Shown: positions 21,097-33,649, numbered from the stretch's first letter. The stretch: 64,000 nt of DNA from Antilocapra americana (GCA_007570785.1 ML660201.1:47464359-47528358), one strand, 5' to 3'. A program made the numbers and translations. The notes: generated from the sequence alone by a model not told the origin.

Positions 21097-21299
21097 ACAG
21101 CACTCTTGCCAGGCAGTAGGGCAGGGCTTACCACCATCAGACCAGGGAGGAAACAGAGGCCCTGGATGGGGTGGGGATGTAGCCTTGGGAGGGAGGTCTT
21201 GGCCTGTGCTGATGGCAGCACTCAGAGCTCTGGCTCTTGAGTAAGTTTTTCCTAGTCCAAAATGGAGCCTTCTACTTCTCTCTCAGATGACCCCCAGGC

Positions 21300-22560
21300 C
21301 GCTTCTGCCTGGCCCCATCACCACCCTGGCCAGCCCTGCATCGCTCCTGCAGCCCACTGCTTTAAGAGGCCTGGAGACTCAGCTTTTTGACTTGCAGCAC
21401 GATGAGCATTGACAGGCTGCTCTGGGGGTCCCTTTCTGCCCTGTGCCAACTCCCACTCTCTTTCTTCCCTTCCTGAGCTGTCCCCTGTCCTCTGGATGCT
21501 CAAGACTACGAGTAAAGACAGCACATGAAAGGTGGGTAAGTACGTGCTGTGGCCAGCACAGCAGTAGGGGTTGGAAGTGGGTCGACGCACAGTTTGGAAA
21601 AAAGAAACTACAGGCAGAATTAAAGTTTTAAAGATGGGACCGGGGGACTCAAGACCTCAAAGATCAAGAACCCCGCTGACCGATTCCATATAGCTTTTAT
21701 TGAGTTCTTGATATGCAGAAAGTATCTGGTTTTTCAGAAAACATAAGTTTCCCATGTTCCTAGTCACATCCCCGGTTAATGTTTTTCTTTGGAACTTCGA
21801 TGTTATTTTCTGTACAAAGGGCTCCAGATGACTGGAAGCAAAGATCCCCGCAGGAACATTAGAGAAACCATCAGTGCGTGCTCAAGCAGCATTTTACCTT
21901 GTGCTGATCCGAAGTTCCTAAGGCCTCACCTTTAGCTTTCCCACTGCTCATGCAGGACTCACTGACCTCAGCTAATCAGCCCAGGTACTCTGGTTATTTT
22001 TAACTATATTTCTCGTTGTGTTCTCAAGGCTCCAAAAAGACATGTGGATGTTTTCCCACAAGGATGGAGTGAAACCAGTTGCTCTGAGAATGACTTCCAG
22101 GGTCTCCTTTAAGGGCTGTGGGAAATGTGGAGACACCACTGGCCAGGGCCAACTACATAACTTGCAAGATGAAAATACATGTCTCTTGAATCAAAAATTA
22201 TTAAGAAATTCAAGCTCTCAGAAGTCAGAGAGATTAGGAGAAAGGGAAAGCCTCCACTGGCCGTTGCTGCCTTTGAAGATGAACAAAGGTGAGCAAAGGG
22301 CTTGTTACAGCCTCTAGGAACTGAGACCAACCCCAGCCAACAGCATGCAAGAGATTCATGGTCTTGGTCCTACAAGCACAAAGGACCAAATTCTGTCATC
22401 AACCTGAATGAACTTGAAAGCAGTTCTCCCCTAGAGGCTATTGAAAGGAATCCAGCATTATCAGCATCTTGACTAGCCCTGTGAACACAAAGCAGAGACA
22501 CCCATCATAGCTCCTAGCATCTGACCTACAGAGCTGAGCCAGGGTGAAATTTATCTTCAC
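21300..22560. other. Intergenic sequence, no gene seen
   Basis: This is non-coding sequence between the pseudogene and the PR-39-like gene. Parts resemble 30240-30500 and 41389-41700 (cttgcaagatgaaaatacatg and caagacctcaa motifs) and so belong to the duplicated unit. No gene or clear transposon was recognised. Confidence 0.45.
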
Positions 22561-23932
22561 ATGCCTAAGAGGAAATGCATGTTGGCTCAAGGAAACCTCC
22601 CAGAGCAATGAGGACATCACAGAATGGAGTGAGGTTAGGAAGAGGAGCAGTCACCAAACTCAACCATAAAGACAGTGGGGAAGGACTGCTCCTGTCGCAA
22701 GATGCTGCTCAGTTTCATCGGCAACAGCAGACTCCAGCTGTATGTTCCAGTACCACCTCTCTTCCCTGCAGTCTTCAACTGCCTCAGCAGCACAGGCAGG
22801 AGGGGGCGGCACGGAGTTTGGGAGGCATCAATCTGTCAGCAGGAACGGCTACCAACTTCAGGCTACCAAGAATTTAACACCCAGCTCAAAAAAAAAAAAA
22901 AAAGATCCTGATCATTTAACCTGTAGCTCTGGCAAGACTGAATCCTCGGACACAAACACAGCACAGCCCTGAGTTTCCCTGTGGCATTCACCCCAGGATG
23001 ATGGATGAAGTGGAGTGACGTAAAGTGAGAAGCATGAGGTTCCTCTAACCTGCCTGAAATCAGCCCTACCTGCTCACCAAGAGGAGCCAAGCCTGACACG
23101 TAGCAGAGTAAATGCTCTGTGAGACCTTGCCCCTGTCCCTCTCAGAGGAGGGAATCTGTGTCTTGGTTCAGGTGGACCCAGCAGGAGACCTAAGACAAGC
23201 ATTTAGTGGAAGTATCGTGTTGGCAAAAAAGTTGTTCGGGATTTTGAGTAAGATATTACTTTTTGGCTAACCCAGTATTTTGTTTGGGAAATGATTCCAG
23301 AAAGCACTAGCAGAAGTGTACAGAGGGGAGACAGGGCAGGACCTGAGTCAAAGAGGATATGTTTCAATGAAGAGGTTACAAAAATGGGAGACAGGGGCTC
23401 AACCCAGCTGTGACCATCAGGAAGTGGTGTGACATGTCTGGAAATGGGCCGCCCAAGGCTTGAGGAAGAGGAGATGTTTTTCCACCAAGTCCCCGCAATG
23501 GCTGATTGAAGTTGCTTCCTGGATCCAACAGTCCCCCAGCCCCAAACCAGTGATTCCAGTCTGCCCCAGAGCAAAGATCAGCTAGAGAATAAGGAGTGGA
23601 TGGGTCATGGACAGTGTCTGAAACACCCGGGGAAACAGTGATGTGACCTGTGTGTCACTCACTCTCTGTGTGTCTCTCATCCTCATGCAGTGCTTTTCAC
23701 CCCAAAGAGCGGGATGCTTGTATTCCATGGTGCAAATTTTTGTGCCATGTGATCCCTAAACACAAGCTCATCGCTGAAATATGAGACCCAGATGAAGAAA
23801 TGGTAGTGTGTCTCAAAACCACAGGAAAAGCCGGGAGGGGCAGGCTGTTTGAGAATTAAGATTGTCGAGGGCAAGAGGAACGTTTGGGGCATGGTACTTG
23901 CATGCTCAGCCCTGAGACTGAACTGCGTCTCT
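22560..23932. repeat. Distal 3' duplication block, copy C
   Basis: This is a paralogue of 8250-9525 and 45640-47020. It contains an A-rich run at about 22890-22903 and a mariner-type insertion at 23215-23275. Confidence 0.65.
23215..23275. mobile_element. Short mariner-type element (MITE) at a TA target
   Basis: This is a 61-bp insertion with inverted ends: left gttggcaaaaaagttgttcggg, right actttttggctaaccca. It is flanked by TA on both sides (23213-23214 and 23276-23277). Paralogues read straight through ggaaggagtttgtttg here. It is too short to encode a transposase. Confidence 0.75.
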
Positions 23933-24290
23933 GTGAGTGTTTATCAACGTGAGAAGCCTGGCCCCTCGTGGACTGTCAGCTCCCCGTGAGCAGGAACAGC
24001 AGCCCCACCAGCACTGCACACACAGCAGGCCTCTGCATGTCCTACTGGGTGTTGGAGGAGGAGGGCAGGGGCGGGTGAAGGGCTTGGGAGGGATCCGAGA
24101 GTGAGACGCTGTCCTGGAGCTCCTGGGGCTGCTGCCTCCTCCGTGCCCTCCTGGAAGGAACAGGGGCCTCACTCTTCTCCGTGTTCACAGGAGTGATCAC
24201 AGACACACACATAGACACACATAGTCACACACACAAATAGACATACACATATACATAGCCGCACACACACACACGGAGGAGGCCTCTCAG
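23933..24290. repeat. 3'-flank duplication block with CA-rich microsatellite
   Basis: This is a paralogue of 3225-3545, with an interrupted CA/TA tract at about 24201-24276. Confidence 0.7.
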
Positions 24291-24369
24291 AGTTAAGGAC
24301 TCAGTCTCAGTAAGTGGGGAAAAGGACATAATTGAAATTGAAGCCTGGAGGAAGTTGTTTTCACAAGAA

Positions 24370-24375
24370 TTTACT
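24370..24375 (-). promoter_or_regulatory. Variant polyadenylation signal (AGTAAA)
   Basis: At the position where three other genes have AATAAA, this gene has AGTAAA, about 104 nt past its stop codon. Confidence 0.5.
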
Positions 24376-24478
24376 TTTTACCATCCAGAAGTCTGAGCCA
24401 GAACAAATCAGATCTTTAAAATGCTTCCCCAGGCTCAGGATTCATCAAAAGCCATTAATAGGTGTGATAGCCAGTCCT

Positions 24479-26322
24479 TCACCGTTTTCCGGGGAACCTT
24501 GGCGGGAACCATGGCCGTCGTCGCCCTGGCCTTGGCCTGTGAGGACGTCGAGGCTTAGGAGGCCGAGGTATTTTAATCCTGACACTCTGAAGCTGTGAAC
24601 CACAATGAAACAGATTACTTGTGGGGCTGGGCAAGGGTCAAGAGAAGATCACTCTCTCCTGACCTGAACAATCCCCAAACTGGGCCACCAAAGGAACTTT
24701 GGCCCCAGATCATCCTCTGGCAGTGATCTTTGGAGCATGTTGTTGAATCCCTAGACCCACAACATATGGGGAAACTGATCCCAGAGATGACAAGGGGCTT
24801 CCAAGTGTCACAAGCCCATCCGGGCAAAGATGGACTGGAGCATGGCCTCAAGACCATGACTTGAATCAATGTGGCACAATTTGAGTACTGTCAGAATCCC
24901 CTGGAGGCCTTGTGAAAATACAAATGCCTGGGCCCCACCTCAAAGTCTGATTCAGGAGGTTTCAGTGGGGCTGAGAATCTGCCTGTCAGTTCCCTGGTGG
25001 GGACCCCATTAGACAGCCATTCTCTAAAGGATGCAGAACCAGAGCTGGACACCTGGAGATTGGGGAGGTGGGCCCAGGTAGGAGGGTCTTTTCTCTGCCC
25101 TGGATGGGGCAGTGGGTCATTGGTCCAAAGGATGTTCCACAACTCACCCTGTTAGCATCTCCACAAACAGAAGGGACCACTCACCTCATTACAGTTTATG
25201 TCAAATTGCTCATCGGACTGGTCCAGGCTGACTGTCCCCACACACTGTTTCACCAGCTGGAAGGGGAGTTTCCGGGTCAAACTGGAACCCCTGGGCCATA
25301 ACCTCCCAAGCTCAGCCCATCTCACCCTCCAGGGGCTGGAAATCTTCCCCGAAATTCCCTGTTCAGCTTGCACTGAGAAGCATTTATCCCAGCCATCAGT
25401 CTCAACCCCCTCGGCTCACCCCATTCTCCTGGAAGTCACACTGCTCCGGAGGCTGCTGGCTCGTCCTGGAGCACACGGTCTCCTTCACCGTGAAGCTTGC
25501 AGGCTTTCGAGCTCCCCGGTCCTCCACCTGGTCAAAGATCAAAATGGGGAGACTGGGCTCAGGCTCATGTTTCCTTCTCTGATCTGTCTCGCTGCCCCTC
25601 ACCCAGACGGCAGCCTCTCCAGCCCGCTGTGTGTCTGGCCCTGGGCTTGGTCCCAGGAGCACAGGGGAGGGGACAGAGCCCGCAGGAGCAGACCTCACAC
25701 CAGCGCTGATGGCAGCTCCTCCCCCTCAGAGGGGCTGAGGGAGGTCGGGGCCGCCTGCAGGGAGAGCCCTTGTCACAGGAACCTCCAGGCTGACAGAGTC
25801 CTCCCTGGTAGGGAGACACCAAGGTACAGAGGGGACATTAGCAGGGAAGTCACCTCATAGAACCAATGACCCTCTCTATCCCTGGAGCTCCCAGAAGTCC
25901 AGGGAGCCTGAGCCAGGTGTGCAGGGTACATGTTCCCACAGCAGAGATGCTAAGGCAGGAAGCCTGGTGCTGGGAGGGTCCCAGGTGTGGGAAGATTTCC
26001 TGGAAGAGGTGGGAGCCCACCTAGAGGGAGAAGAGCCTTCCTGACAGGAGGTACAGCCTGAGTGAAGGGAGGGACAGTGTGGCCAAGGCTTGGGGGGAGA
26101 TGGCCAAGCCCCTCCTCAACTCACGTCCTTGGGAGGCGGGTCTAGCTCCAGGAGGCGGTAGAGATTAGCTTCTGTGGACCCATCATTGATGCGATCCACA
26201 GCGCGAAGCACGGCCTCCCTGTAGCTGAGGGCCTGGGCGCTGGCCGAGGGCAGCAGTAGTCCGAGCAGCAGTAGCCACAGTGACCACCGTCCCAGGGAGA
26301 GGCTGGCCCTCTGGGTCCCCAT
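24479..26322 (-). CDS. Proline/arginine-rich cathelicidin with a PR-39-like C-terminus
   Basis: The exons are 26322-26125 (66 codons, MGTQ start), 25527-25420 (36), 25256-25185 (24) and 24592-24479 (37 plus TGA). All are phase 0 with introns of 597, 163 and 592 nt. The prodomain is complete with four cysteines ([30 protein letters not shown]). After LQSV the peptide is 33 residues long. It starts [13 protein letters not shown] and ends [11 protein letters not shown], with about 11 Pro and 11 Arg. The ending FPPRFPGKR is, from memory, that of pig PR-39, where Gly supplies the amide. It is much shorter than Bac5 or Bac7 and is not the Bac4 sequence I recall. Proline-rich cathelicidins usually enter Gram-negative cells and block the ribosome; that role is inferred by family. 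I do not recognise a named ruminant orthologue. Confidence 0.9.
24890..25030 (+). repeat. MER5A-like relic in intron 3 of the PR-39-like gene
   Basis: It follows the same pattern as in the paralogous introns (aatcccctggaggccttgtg to cattctctaaagg). Confidence 0.55.
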
Positions 26323-26358
26323 GTCCGCAATCTGCCTCCTCCCAGCATGAGGGAACCT

Positions 26359-26368
26359 CCTTTTATGC
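26359..26368 (-). promoter_or_regulatory. TATA box of the PR-39-like gene
   Basis: GCATAAAAGG lies about 40 nt upstream of the start codon at 26322. The conserved proximal block extends to about 26760. Confidence 0.75.
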
Positions 26369-27002
26369 CCAGTCTGGGCCTCGATGCTACCAGGTGTCTT
26401 CCTGACCCGCCCCATCCCTGCCCTCCTCCCAGGGTGTGAGCTGGACTTGCCTCAGCCCCTGCTGTTGCCTCATGGGATTTCTGGGCAGTGGGCAGGGAGG
26501 CCCCTGTGCAAGGTGAAGAAATGGTTTCTCCATCTCCTGACAACTTCTTGGCCTCTCCTGGACCCACGGGACTGTCACAGGCAGTCTTGCTCAAGAGGAT
26601 TGAGTCCTCCAGGAGACGGAGGGGCCAGGCTTGTCTGCATCCCCTCCGCCTCCACACCATGGGCTCCTCAGGAGTCAGAGTAAAGGAGGGTATTTGCTAT
26701 TCGATCTTCTCCTTTAGGCACTGCCTGGCACCCAATAGGCACTTAGTTAAAGTCTGATGAGTGGATGACACGACCAACCCCTTCTACCTCTCACCCAGCC
26801 ACCCTGTCCCTAGGCAGCCATCTGGGCCATACCATCCTCTTCTCTCTCCACAACCCTCAGACAGTCAGGGGCTTGGCTCCGCCTGGCCCCTCTCCCAGTC
26901 TTCTCCTCTGCCTTCCTCAGACTAACGTGTCACATCCAAAGACCCCAGCAGTTGTGGCCTGTTGCTACACTCAACCTATTTATCTTGAGGGAAGCACTCT
27001 GT

Positions 27003-27400
27003 CCTCCTAAAATTGCCCCTGACCAATTCTCCCCTGTCCCTGCTCTGCTGGGTCCCCTCCTCTTCCCTGGGGACTCCTGCCGACTCTCCCCCAAGGACTC
27101 TCCTCTTAGGAGGCAGGGCTGGCACAGGTGCATCCGGGCTGCTTCTCCTCCCAGGCCTCACATGTCCCTGGGGACCGCTCTTCTCAAGACACCAGTGCCC
27201 ATCACACACATACCGGACCGTGCCTCTGAGTTCAAGACTCCCATGAACTCTTTGGTTGTGCACACTGCGCTGTTGGCTGGGTGCTGTGGTAGGGACCCTG
27301 AGCTGGAAGCCTGAGAGCCCCACCTGCTCCTTCTTCCTCCTAAGGACACTCCCCTGACCTCCCACCACCCTTGCCCTGGGCCTACCCCATCTTCTCTCCT
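27003..27400. repeat. Distal 5' duplication block, copy 3 of 5
   Basis: This is a paralogue of 1556-1930 (cccctgaccaattctcccctg and the ctgttggctgggtgctg stretch). Confidence 0.65.
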
Positions 27401-27792
27401 CTCAGTGAAGCCACAACCCCCAGACACCATGTTTCCTGATTTTCAGGCTCTCTGCAAACCCCTGTCCACCCTTCACACCATTTCTAGATGCGAAGGCAGA
27501 ATGCTGATTTGACCATTTCACCCTCTGCCTTCAGAGCACACAGACTCCCGCCTGACAGCAGGGTCTGGATCCTGACACTCCTCACTGCCCACAGCCAGGC
27601 CCTGCAGGTCAGGTCTCAAGCTGCCTTGACCACTCCAACCACCAGCCATCTTGGAGCCTCCTGCCTGTCCCCCATCTCTGCAGCTGGTGCCTCTGCTTGC
27701 CCTGACATGCCACCTTGCAAAGCTTTCCCTGACCTTAACCAAAAGTGGCACCTCCTCCTCTTGACTCCCAAAGCCTTCAGGACATCCCTTCT

Positions 27793-28098
27793 TTTTCCCT
27801 TCTTTAATAAAATGTGCTTTTTATTTAGTTAGTTAGTTCTGGCTGTACTGTGTCTTCATTGCTGCCCACGAGCTAGCCAGGTTACATAGAGCAGCGGCTG
27901 CCCTCCAGTTGCCGTGCACAGGCTTCTCATTGCGGTGGCTTCTCTTGTTGCAGAGCACGGGCTCTGGAGTGTGAGGTCTCAGTAGCTGGGGCCCAAGGGC
28001 TTGCTTGCCTGGTGTGCGATCTTCCTGGACCTGGGATCCAACCCGCATCTCCTGCATTGGCAGGCAGATTCTTATCCACAGGACCACCAGGGAAGTCC
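27793..28098 (-). repeat. CHR-type SINE with 14-bp target duplication
   Basis: The element is in minus orientation and is bounded by aggacatcccttct at 27779-27792 and 28099-28112. Confidence 0.88.
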
Positions 28099-28574
28099 AG
28101 GACATCCCTTCTGATTTGACCTCTAGGACTCCCTGCCCAGTGCTCTGATTGAACACCAGGTAAGGAGGGGGACACTGGGGGGAAAAGAGAGCACAGCTGG
28201 GGGAAATACTATGCCCAAGGGACAGAGGCGTGCTGAAGCCAAAAAGAACATTCCAATCCATCAATGCCAGGGAAGCACCATGTGCCCGTGAGGCCTGGGG
28301 AGGTCTGTGGACTCAGTTGCCCTGTGGGACCCTTGGGAGTTAGGCCAGGGCACCTTGGAAGGTGGCATCCTGGATGGGAGATGCTGGTTGACCACTCAGC
28401 CTTGGAGAAGGAAAGAGAAGTGAGTTTTGTGCAACCTCCTTACACTGCCCAGATATTGCCCCAGTGACCTCTTGGTCAAGCTGTATCCTTTCCCCAAGGC
28501 AAATAATTACCAACACACATGGTTGCTGGGTGTTTGGTAACCTGGAGCTCTCCCTGTGCTTTCCTTGTTGTAGT

Positions 28575-28786
28575 GGTCTACTCGCTAAGTCCTGTTCGAC
28601 TCTTTGCAGCCTCATGAACTGTAGCCTGACAGGCTCCTCTGTCCATGCGATTTCTCAGGCAAGAATACTGGAGTGGGGTGCCACGTCCTCCTCCGGAATC
28701 ATCTCAACCCAGAGATCGAACCTGCGTCTCCTGAGTCTCCTGCATTGCAGGCAGATTCTTTACCGCTGAGTCACCAGAGAAGCCCT
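28575..28786 (-). repeat. Bov-tA SINE
   Basis: Minus orientation (plus strand cctgttcgactctttgcagcc to gtcaccagagaagccc). Confidence 0.75.
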
Positions 28787-29329
28787 CCCCTGTGCTTTCC
28801 TGCCTCTGCACTATTGCATTTGTTCACACATCAGACTAATCTTCTTCTCCATCCTCCCTGCATCCTGTTAGGGGCCTCTGCCAGATCCTCAGTCTGCACC
28901 TCCTGTGAGGAGGAGCACGCCTTCCATGCCTCCAGCATCTGCCTTTTCTGAGTTAGTCCTCACAGCTGTCTTGTCCTAGTGGAGTTTTATGTCTGCTCAC
29001 GGGTGCCCTGGGAAGGGGGAGACAGCCCACCATCTGGAGACTTCACCCAGCCCAGGCCAGCTAGTATGCCCTTTGGGAATTAAAGAGAGAAGGGACCAAC
29101 CCCTAGTAAGAGTGACAGACCAACTGGGGATCAAAACACTGTCTTACTGATTCCATTTTTTCCAGCTTGGAATCTGTCACAGGTCCCCGGTCCAACTCAA
29201 CAGTTATAGGTAAGCACCTGACTTTATTTCTTTTGTAAAGATATTCGGGAGATTGTAAAACATCTTCCTGCCTAATCACCACCTGTAGAAAACCACCGAT
29301 TCTGTCTCCAGCAACAACCTCCTTCCATA

Positions 29330-30130
29330 AGGATTTAAATCAACAAAAAGGAAAGAGCTCAGGGAGCTGGAACTGCAGGTTACAGCAGGTGGAGAGTGGG
29401 AGGGCTGATGGGTGGCAGGGACCAGGGAAGGAAGGGCTGGGACTGCGGGGGGCTCTGCTATGTAGGTGTGACCCTCCGGCTGTGAATAGGAAACAAGACT
29501 GATACCCCTGCCACCCCTTGAGTTGGGAACTCTCTCCGTTGTGCTGGGAGTCCCTGCCCTGATGGCCACTAGTGTGCCCTTGGGCAATCTCACTGAAAGA
29601 GCTTTCTTCCAAGTAATTTGCCAATGATGAAAACACTGAGTGGGATTCCTGGGGTCCATCCTGTCCCCAACACAACCCTGACACTAATCCCCGGGAGGGT
29701 CATGGTAACAACGCTGCGAGGGGAGCCTGAGGCCCCTCTTGTCCTGCCTCCCCTACTCACAGCCTTCTCATGACCACGTTGCCTGTGGAGTCTGGAGACC
29801 TGAGTCCAACGATGTGACCTCTGCGTGTGTTCCTTCAGGGTACAATGGGCTGCTCTGCACCCACCTCCTCTGAGTTCACAGCACTCTTGTCAGGAGGGCA
29901 GGGCAGGGCAGGGCTCACCACCAGTCTCTTTAAGCCAAGAAGGAAACTGAGACCCAGGGTGGAGTGAGATTCGACCTTGGGAGAGAGGTCTTGGCCAAAT
30001 CCGGGTTGACAGAAGGACCCAGAGTTCTTGTCCAGTGTGGAGTCCCCCTGGTCCAATCTAGGGCCTCCATATTTCTTAGACTAGCTCCCTACCCCTCTCT
30101 CTGACCTCACTACCCACCGCTCTGGCGACC
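29330..30130. repeat. Upstream block shared by three units, copy 2
   Basis: This is a paralogue of 20035-21300 and 40580-41300 (gagggctgatgggtggcagggacc; ctcacagcactcttgtcagg). Confidence 0.6.
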
Positions 30131-30918
30131 CCTGTAACTCTCACGAATCTCAGAACTTTAAGCAGCTCTGGAGACTCTTCTTTTTGACCAGTGGCTCTCT
30201 AGACACTGAAGGGCTGAAACGGGGTCTGGTTCTGCCCTGGTCTACCTCCCACTCCTATCCACTGCTTCCAGGGCTATCCCTTGCCCTCTGGCTGTTGAAG
30301 TTGCTGGTGTGTGGGGGAAGACCCTAGGGAGAACTGGGCCAAGGGTGGAGGGAAGTAAGTTGCTCTCAGAATGGTTTCCGGGGCCTCCTTCCTGTATTAT
30401 TTCAAGTATGGAGTCACCATTGGCCAGCACTGGCTCCATCACTTGCAAAATGAAAATGTGGGGCCCCTTGTTCAAAATCATGAGAATTTCAAGACCTCAA
30501 GAATAAGTCATTAGCAAGTACCTAAGCATGGGGCCTGTGTGACTGCACTGGTGACACACTCTTGATGCCAGCCTTGCCCCCTGCCTCAAAACACTCTTTA
30601 TAACCACAAGGGAGAGTTTAGACTATCTGGGTGTTGTAAGGAAGTCCAGGCCAGACTTTCGCATACTTAGTAGCAGCAAGATCAGCAAGAAGTGTTGCTC
30701 TTGTGATGTGAGAATCTGACAAGGCTTTAAGCTTAAAAGAGCTACCATATTCTGGGCAACACATGTAAAAGAGTTCAAAATTTCACGATGAGACTTATGA
30801 AACTCTCATCAGTATCTAGGAGGTCAACCTGGTTATTTCATGTTTAGTGGAGGCTGTCTACTCCTGGAGGTGGCAGTTGTTGGAAAGGTAACAAGAGCCC
30901 TTAGATTAAGACCCTTCA

Positions 30919-31216
30919 GAAATTCCCTGGTGGTCTAGTGGTTAAGAATATGCCTGCCAATACAGGGGACATGGGTTTGATCCCTGGCCTGGGAAGATTG
31001 CACATGCCGTGGGGCAACTAAGCTTCCATGCCAGCCCACCATAAGCCTGTATGCTACTGAGCCCACCTTCTAGAGCTCATACTCTGCAACAAGAGAAGCC
31101 ACCGAGATGAGAAGCCTGTGCCCTGCCATGAAGAGTAACCCCCAGTCTCCGCAATTAGAGAATGCCCAAGCGCAGCCTCAGCACAGTCATAAATAAATAA
31201 ATAATTTTTAGAAAAA
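30919..31216 (+). repeat. CHR-type SINE
   Basis: Plus strand, from aaattccctggtggtctagtgg to cataaataaataaataa. Confidence 0.8.
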
Positions 31217-32660
31217 GACTCTTCACTGACTTTTGATCAGGTAGAGTCTGGGTGAAAGTGACCGGATGCCCTGTAGACAAACTCTGAGAGAGCAATGAAT
31301 GGTGAGTCTTCCCACCCTAGACTCTGTGAATTGGAGGCCTTCTATTCCCATCACCAGGGTAGTTACTTTCTTCACAACCAAGTGATCTGAAGGCCCAGTC
31401 CCTCAGCAATCACTGCTCCTGTCCCCAGTCCTCCCCTTGTCTTAGACCAGGTGCCCAGACTCCTCCCTACGTGCTTAGTAGCTTCATCCTTTTATGCCAT
31501 GACCCATCAAAGACCAGCTCCCTATGCCCTGAAACACCAGTAGGATCACCTTAGGAGTTTCCACCTCATATTCATGCTCATTGTCATCAATATCCTTCCA
31601 CCAGCAGGGCTGGCAGTGCAAAGAGCACTAGGATAGAGTCACCCCTATGTGGGTCTTCTTTGCAGCTTGCAAACTCTGATACTAGGAGCTGCCAGAAATG
31701 CCTGGGTAAAAGACAAGGGAGGTGAGAAAGATTACTCGTGTGGTTTGAGAGTCTTCCACCAGTATGGGCCTCTTCCCTCATTTCCAAGCCTCAAAATTAA
31801 ACATTCTACTTAACTAGAAGGTAGCCTCCCAGGGAATCAGCTCATTTAGAATTCAAGTTGCTTTCCCCAAGAGGTGAGCCTTGGGTGTATAGTTATCCTT
31901 TCGATGTTTCCTCTCAGAGTCCATTTCACCTTCCAATGGTACTGACTACTTGGAGATGAAATTGGGAGCATTGAAAGTCCGGGGAGTCATCTAGCTAGCT
32001 GTTCACACCCAGCTTCTTACTATAAGTCAATGCTGTTGCAGATCGGATGTGTTCTGTGAATCCAGATATGAAACACAGACCATCTGAGAGTCTTTGACTA
32101 TCATATCCCATGTATGCTGTGTGGATAGGGATGGCACCCCCGTGATTGCCCTGGAATTCCTTTTGTTACTCAGTCATGAGGCTGGCAGTCAGCCACTTTG
32201 GCCAGGCTTCCTTGGCCTCATGTGCTAGCATCGCTAGGCTTTGTCAGTATTTTGAGGTCTGATGGTGGATTTAAATGGATCACCATGTCCCATGTGATGG
32301 TGTATCCACATGCCTAGAGACCCAACCTAGCCAGTGCAAGTTTAATTCATTTGTTGATTCTGTTAACATGGCCCATGAATGGTCATTTTTCTTGCATATC
32401 AGTGTGAGTCATAAAAGAGGTAGTGAGCACAGAGCATTCTATTGCAACAAGGTTTGATATCCCCAAACACTGAGGCTTGACCATCCAGTTTCATAAGCAC
32501 ACACCAGACCACACTGCCAGTCTCCGGTGTACTGCCCATGAGACAGTGAGAAATGCAACCAGGTAAATTTGGAAAGGTTTCTTGACCGAGGAGCCTTTTT
32601 CAGGCACAGGTGTCAAAAGATGTCTTTGAGGCTGAGCAGTGGTGGCGACACAGCCCACGC
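31217..32660. other. Long single-copy intergenic stretch, nothing recognised
   Basis: About 1.4 kb lies between the PR-39-like gene and Bac5 without a copy elsewhere in the window. Its composition is AT-richer than the neighbouring duplicated blocks. I find no long open frame, no cathelicidin exon and no young transposon. It could be a very old retroelement, but I cannot support that. Confidence 0.35.
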
Positions 32661-32669
32661 ATCCTCCTT

Positions 32670-32930
32670 TAAATTAGCACATCCACCCATGAAGGACCAG
32701 GCATCTTCAGGACCCTGGTGGACCAAAGCCCCCAGGGAGTTCTGACACAGACCCCGCGTCTGAGACAGCTGCATCTAGAGTGTGATCGCCCACCTTTACC
32801 TTTGCCTCTAGATGTTTCCCTCCAAGTGCCCTGCTTTCCTCTTTTCCAGGAAGGGCTCATTTTGTTGAGATTTTCATTTTTCACCCTTCCTGTGATAGGG
32901 CTGTTGCTCCTTGAGGCTCTGAACATCAGA
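32670..32930. repeat. Intergenic duplication, copy 1
   Basis: This segment (tcttcaggaccctggtggaccaaagcccccc region and ttttgttgagattttcatttttcacccttcc) is repeated at about 42665-42930. It marks the same point in the unit 3' of Bac5 and 3' of the broken gene. Confidence 0.8.
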
Positions 32931-33649
32931 CAGAGTCACACACGACTGAGCGACTGAACTGAACTGAGTTGAAAAATATAGCGTGACATACATTTTTTAG
33001 GATGAATGAGTCCACACCGTTGAAGGTGCCTAGGAGCCATGAAAGTGACAATATAGCTCTCTGCCTCCCCTGACAGCATCCAACCCTGTTCCAGCTGGGG
33101 ATGACACACAGGCAGAGTGGCACACAGGGGAGCCAGGGGCTGCATGTTATATCTTACAACTTCATTCATGAAAGGATGAATTCAATCAAGATCCACGAGG
33201 TCCTTGCCTAGTAACAGCCCTGTTTCCTTCCTTGACACAGCATGGATCTGGGGGATGGAGAAACCACTTCTGGCCCATGCTGATTGGCTCCCCTCTTCCT
33301 GATGTCTTGATCTCCTCCACTCTGTCTTTGATTTCAGTGCCCCCAACCAAGGAAGCTGCCCCCTGTCCCGAAGTGAGTGACCCTCACATGCGCACAGACA
33401 CTAAGAAACACTCCAGGGAGGAGTTATCTCCCTGGGCCTCTTGACCTTCTGTCCCCTCTCCCCACATGGTGAAAACTTCAGTGCCCCTTGGCTTTCAGCA
33501 TTGCCCCCAGGAACCCTCCCCTTCCTGCGCCACCACCCTGGACCCCTTGGGCCCTTCTCTCTTGACTCCACATCAGGCCCCGCATCTGACCCATATGGAA
33601 CAAGTGGATGGACTGTGCATGACTCCACTGCCATCACAGGCCATATTCC

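Larger units (their letters stand above)
20035..21300. repeat. Upstream block shared by three units, copy 1
   Basis: This segment (ggagactgggaggactgatgagtggcaggg and later agggaggaaacagaggccctgg) recurs at about 29330-30130 and 40580-41300. Here it is interrupted by a Bov-tA SINE (20580-20793) and a CHR SINE (20812-21096). I see no coding exon in it. Confidence 0.65.

Noticed and set aside
31217..32660. Old endogenous retroelement between the PR-39-like gene and Bac5
   Set aside because: Short frame fragments and composition hinted at it, but I could not identify LTRs, conserved motifs or a family.
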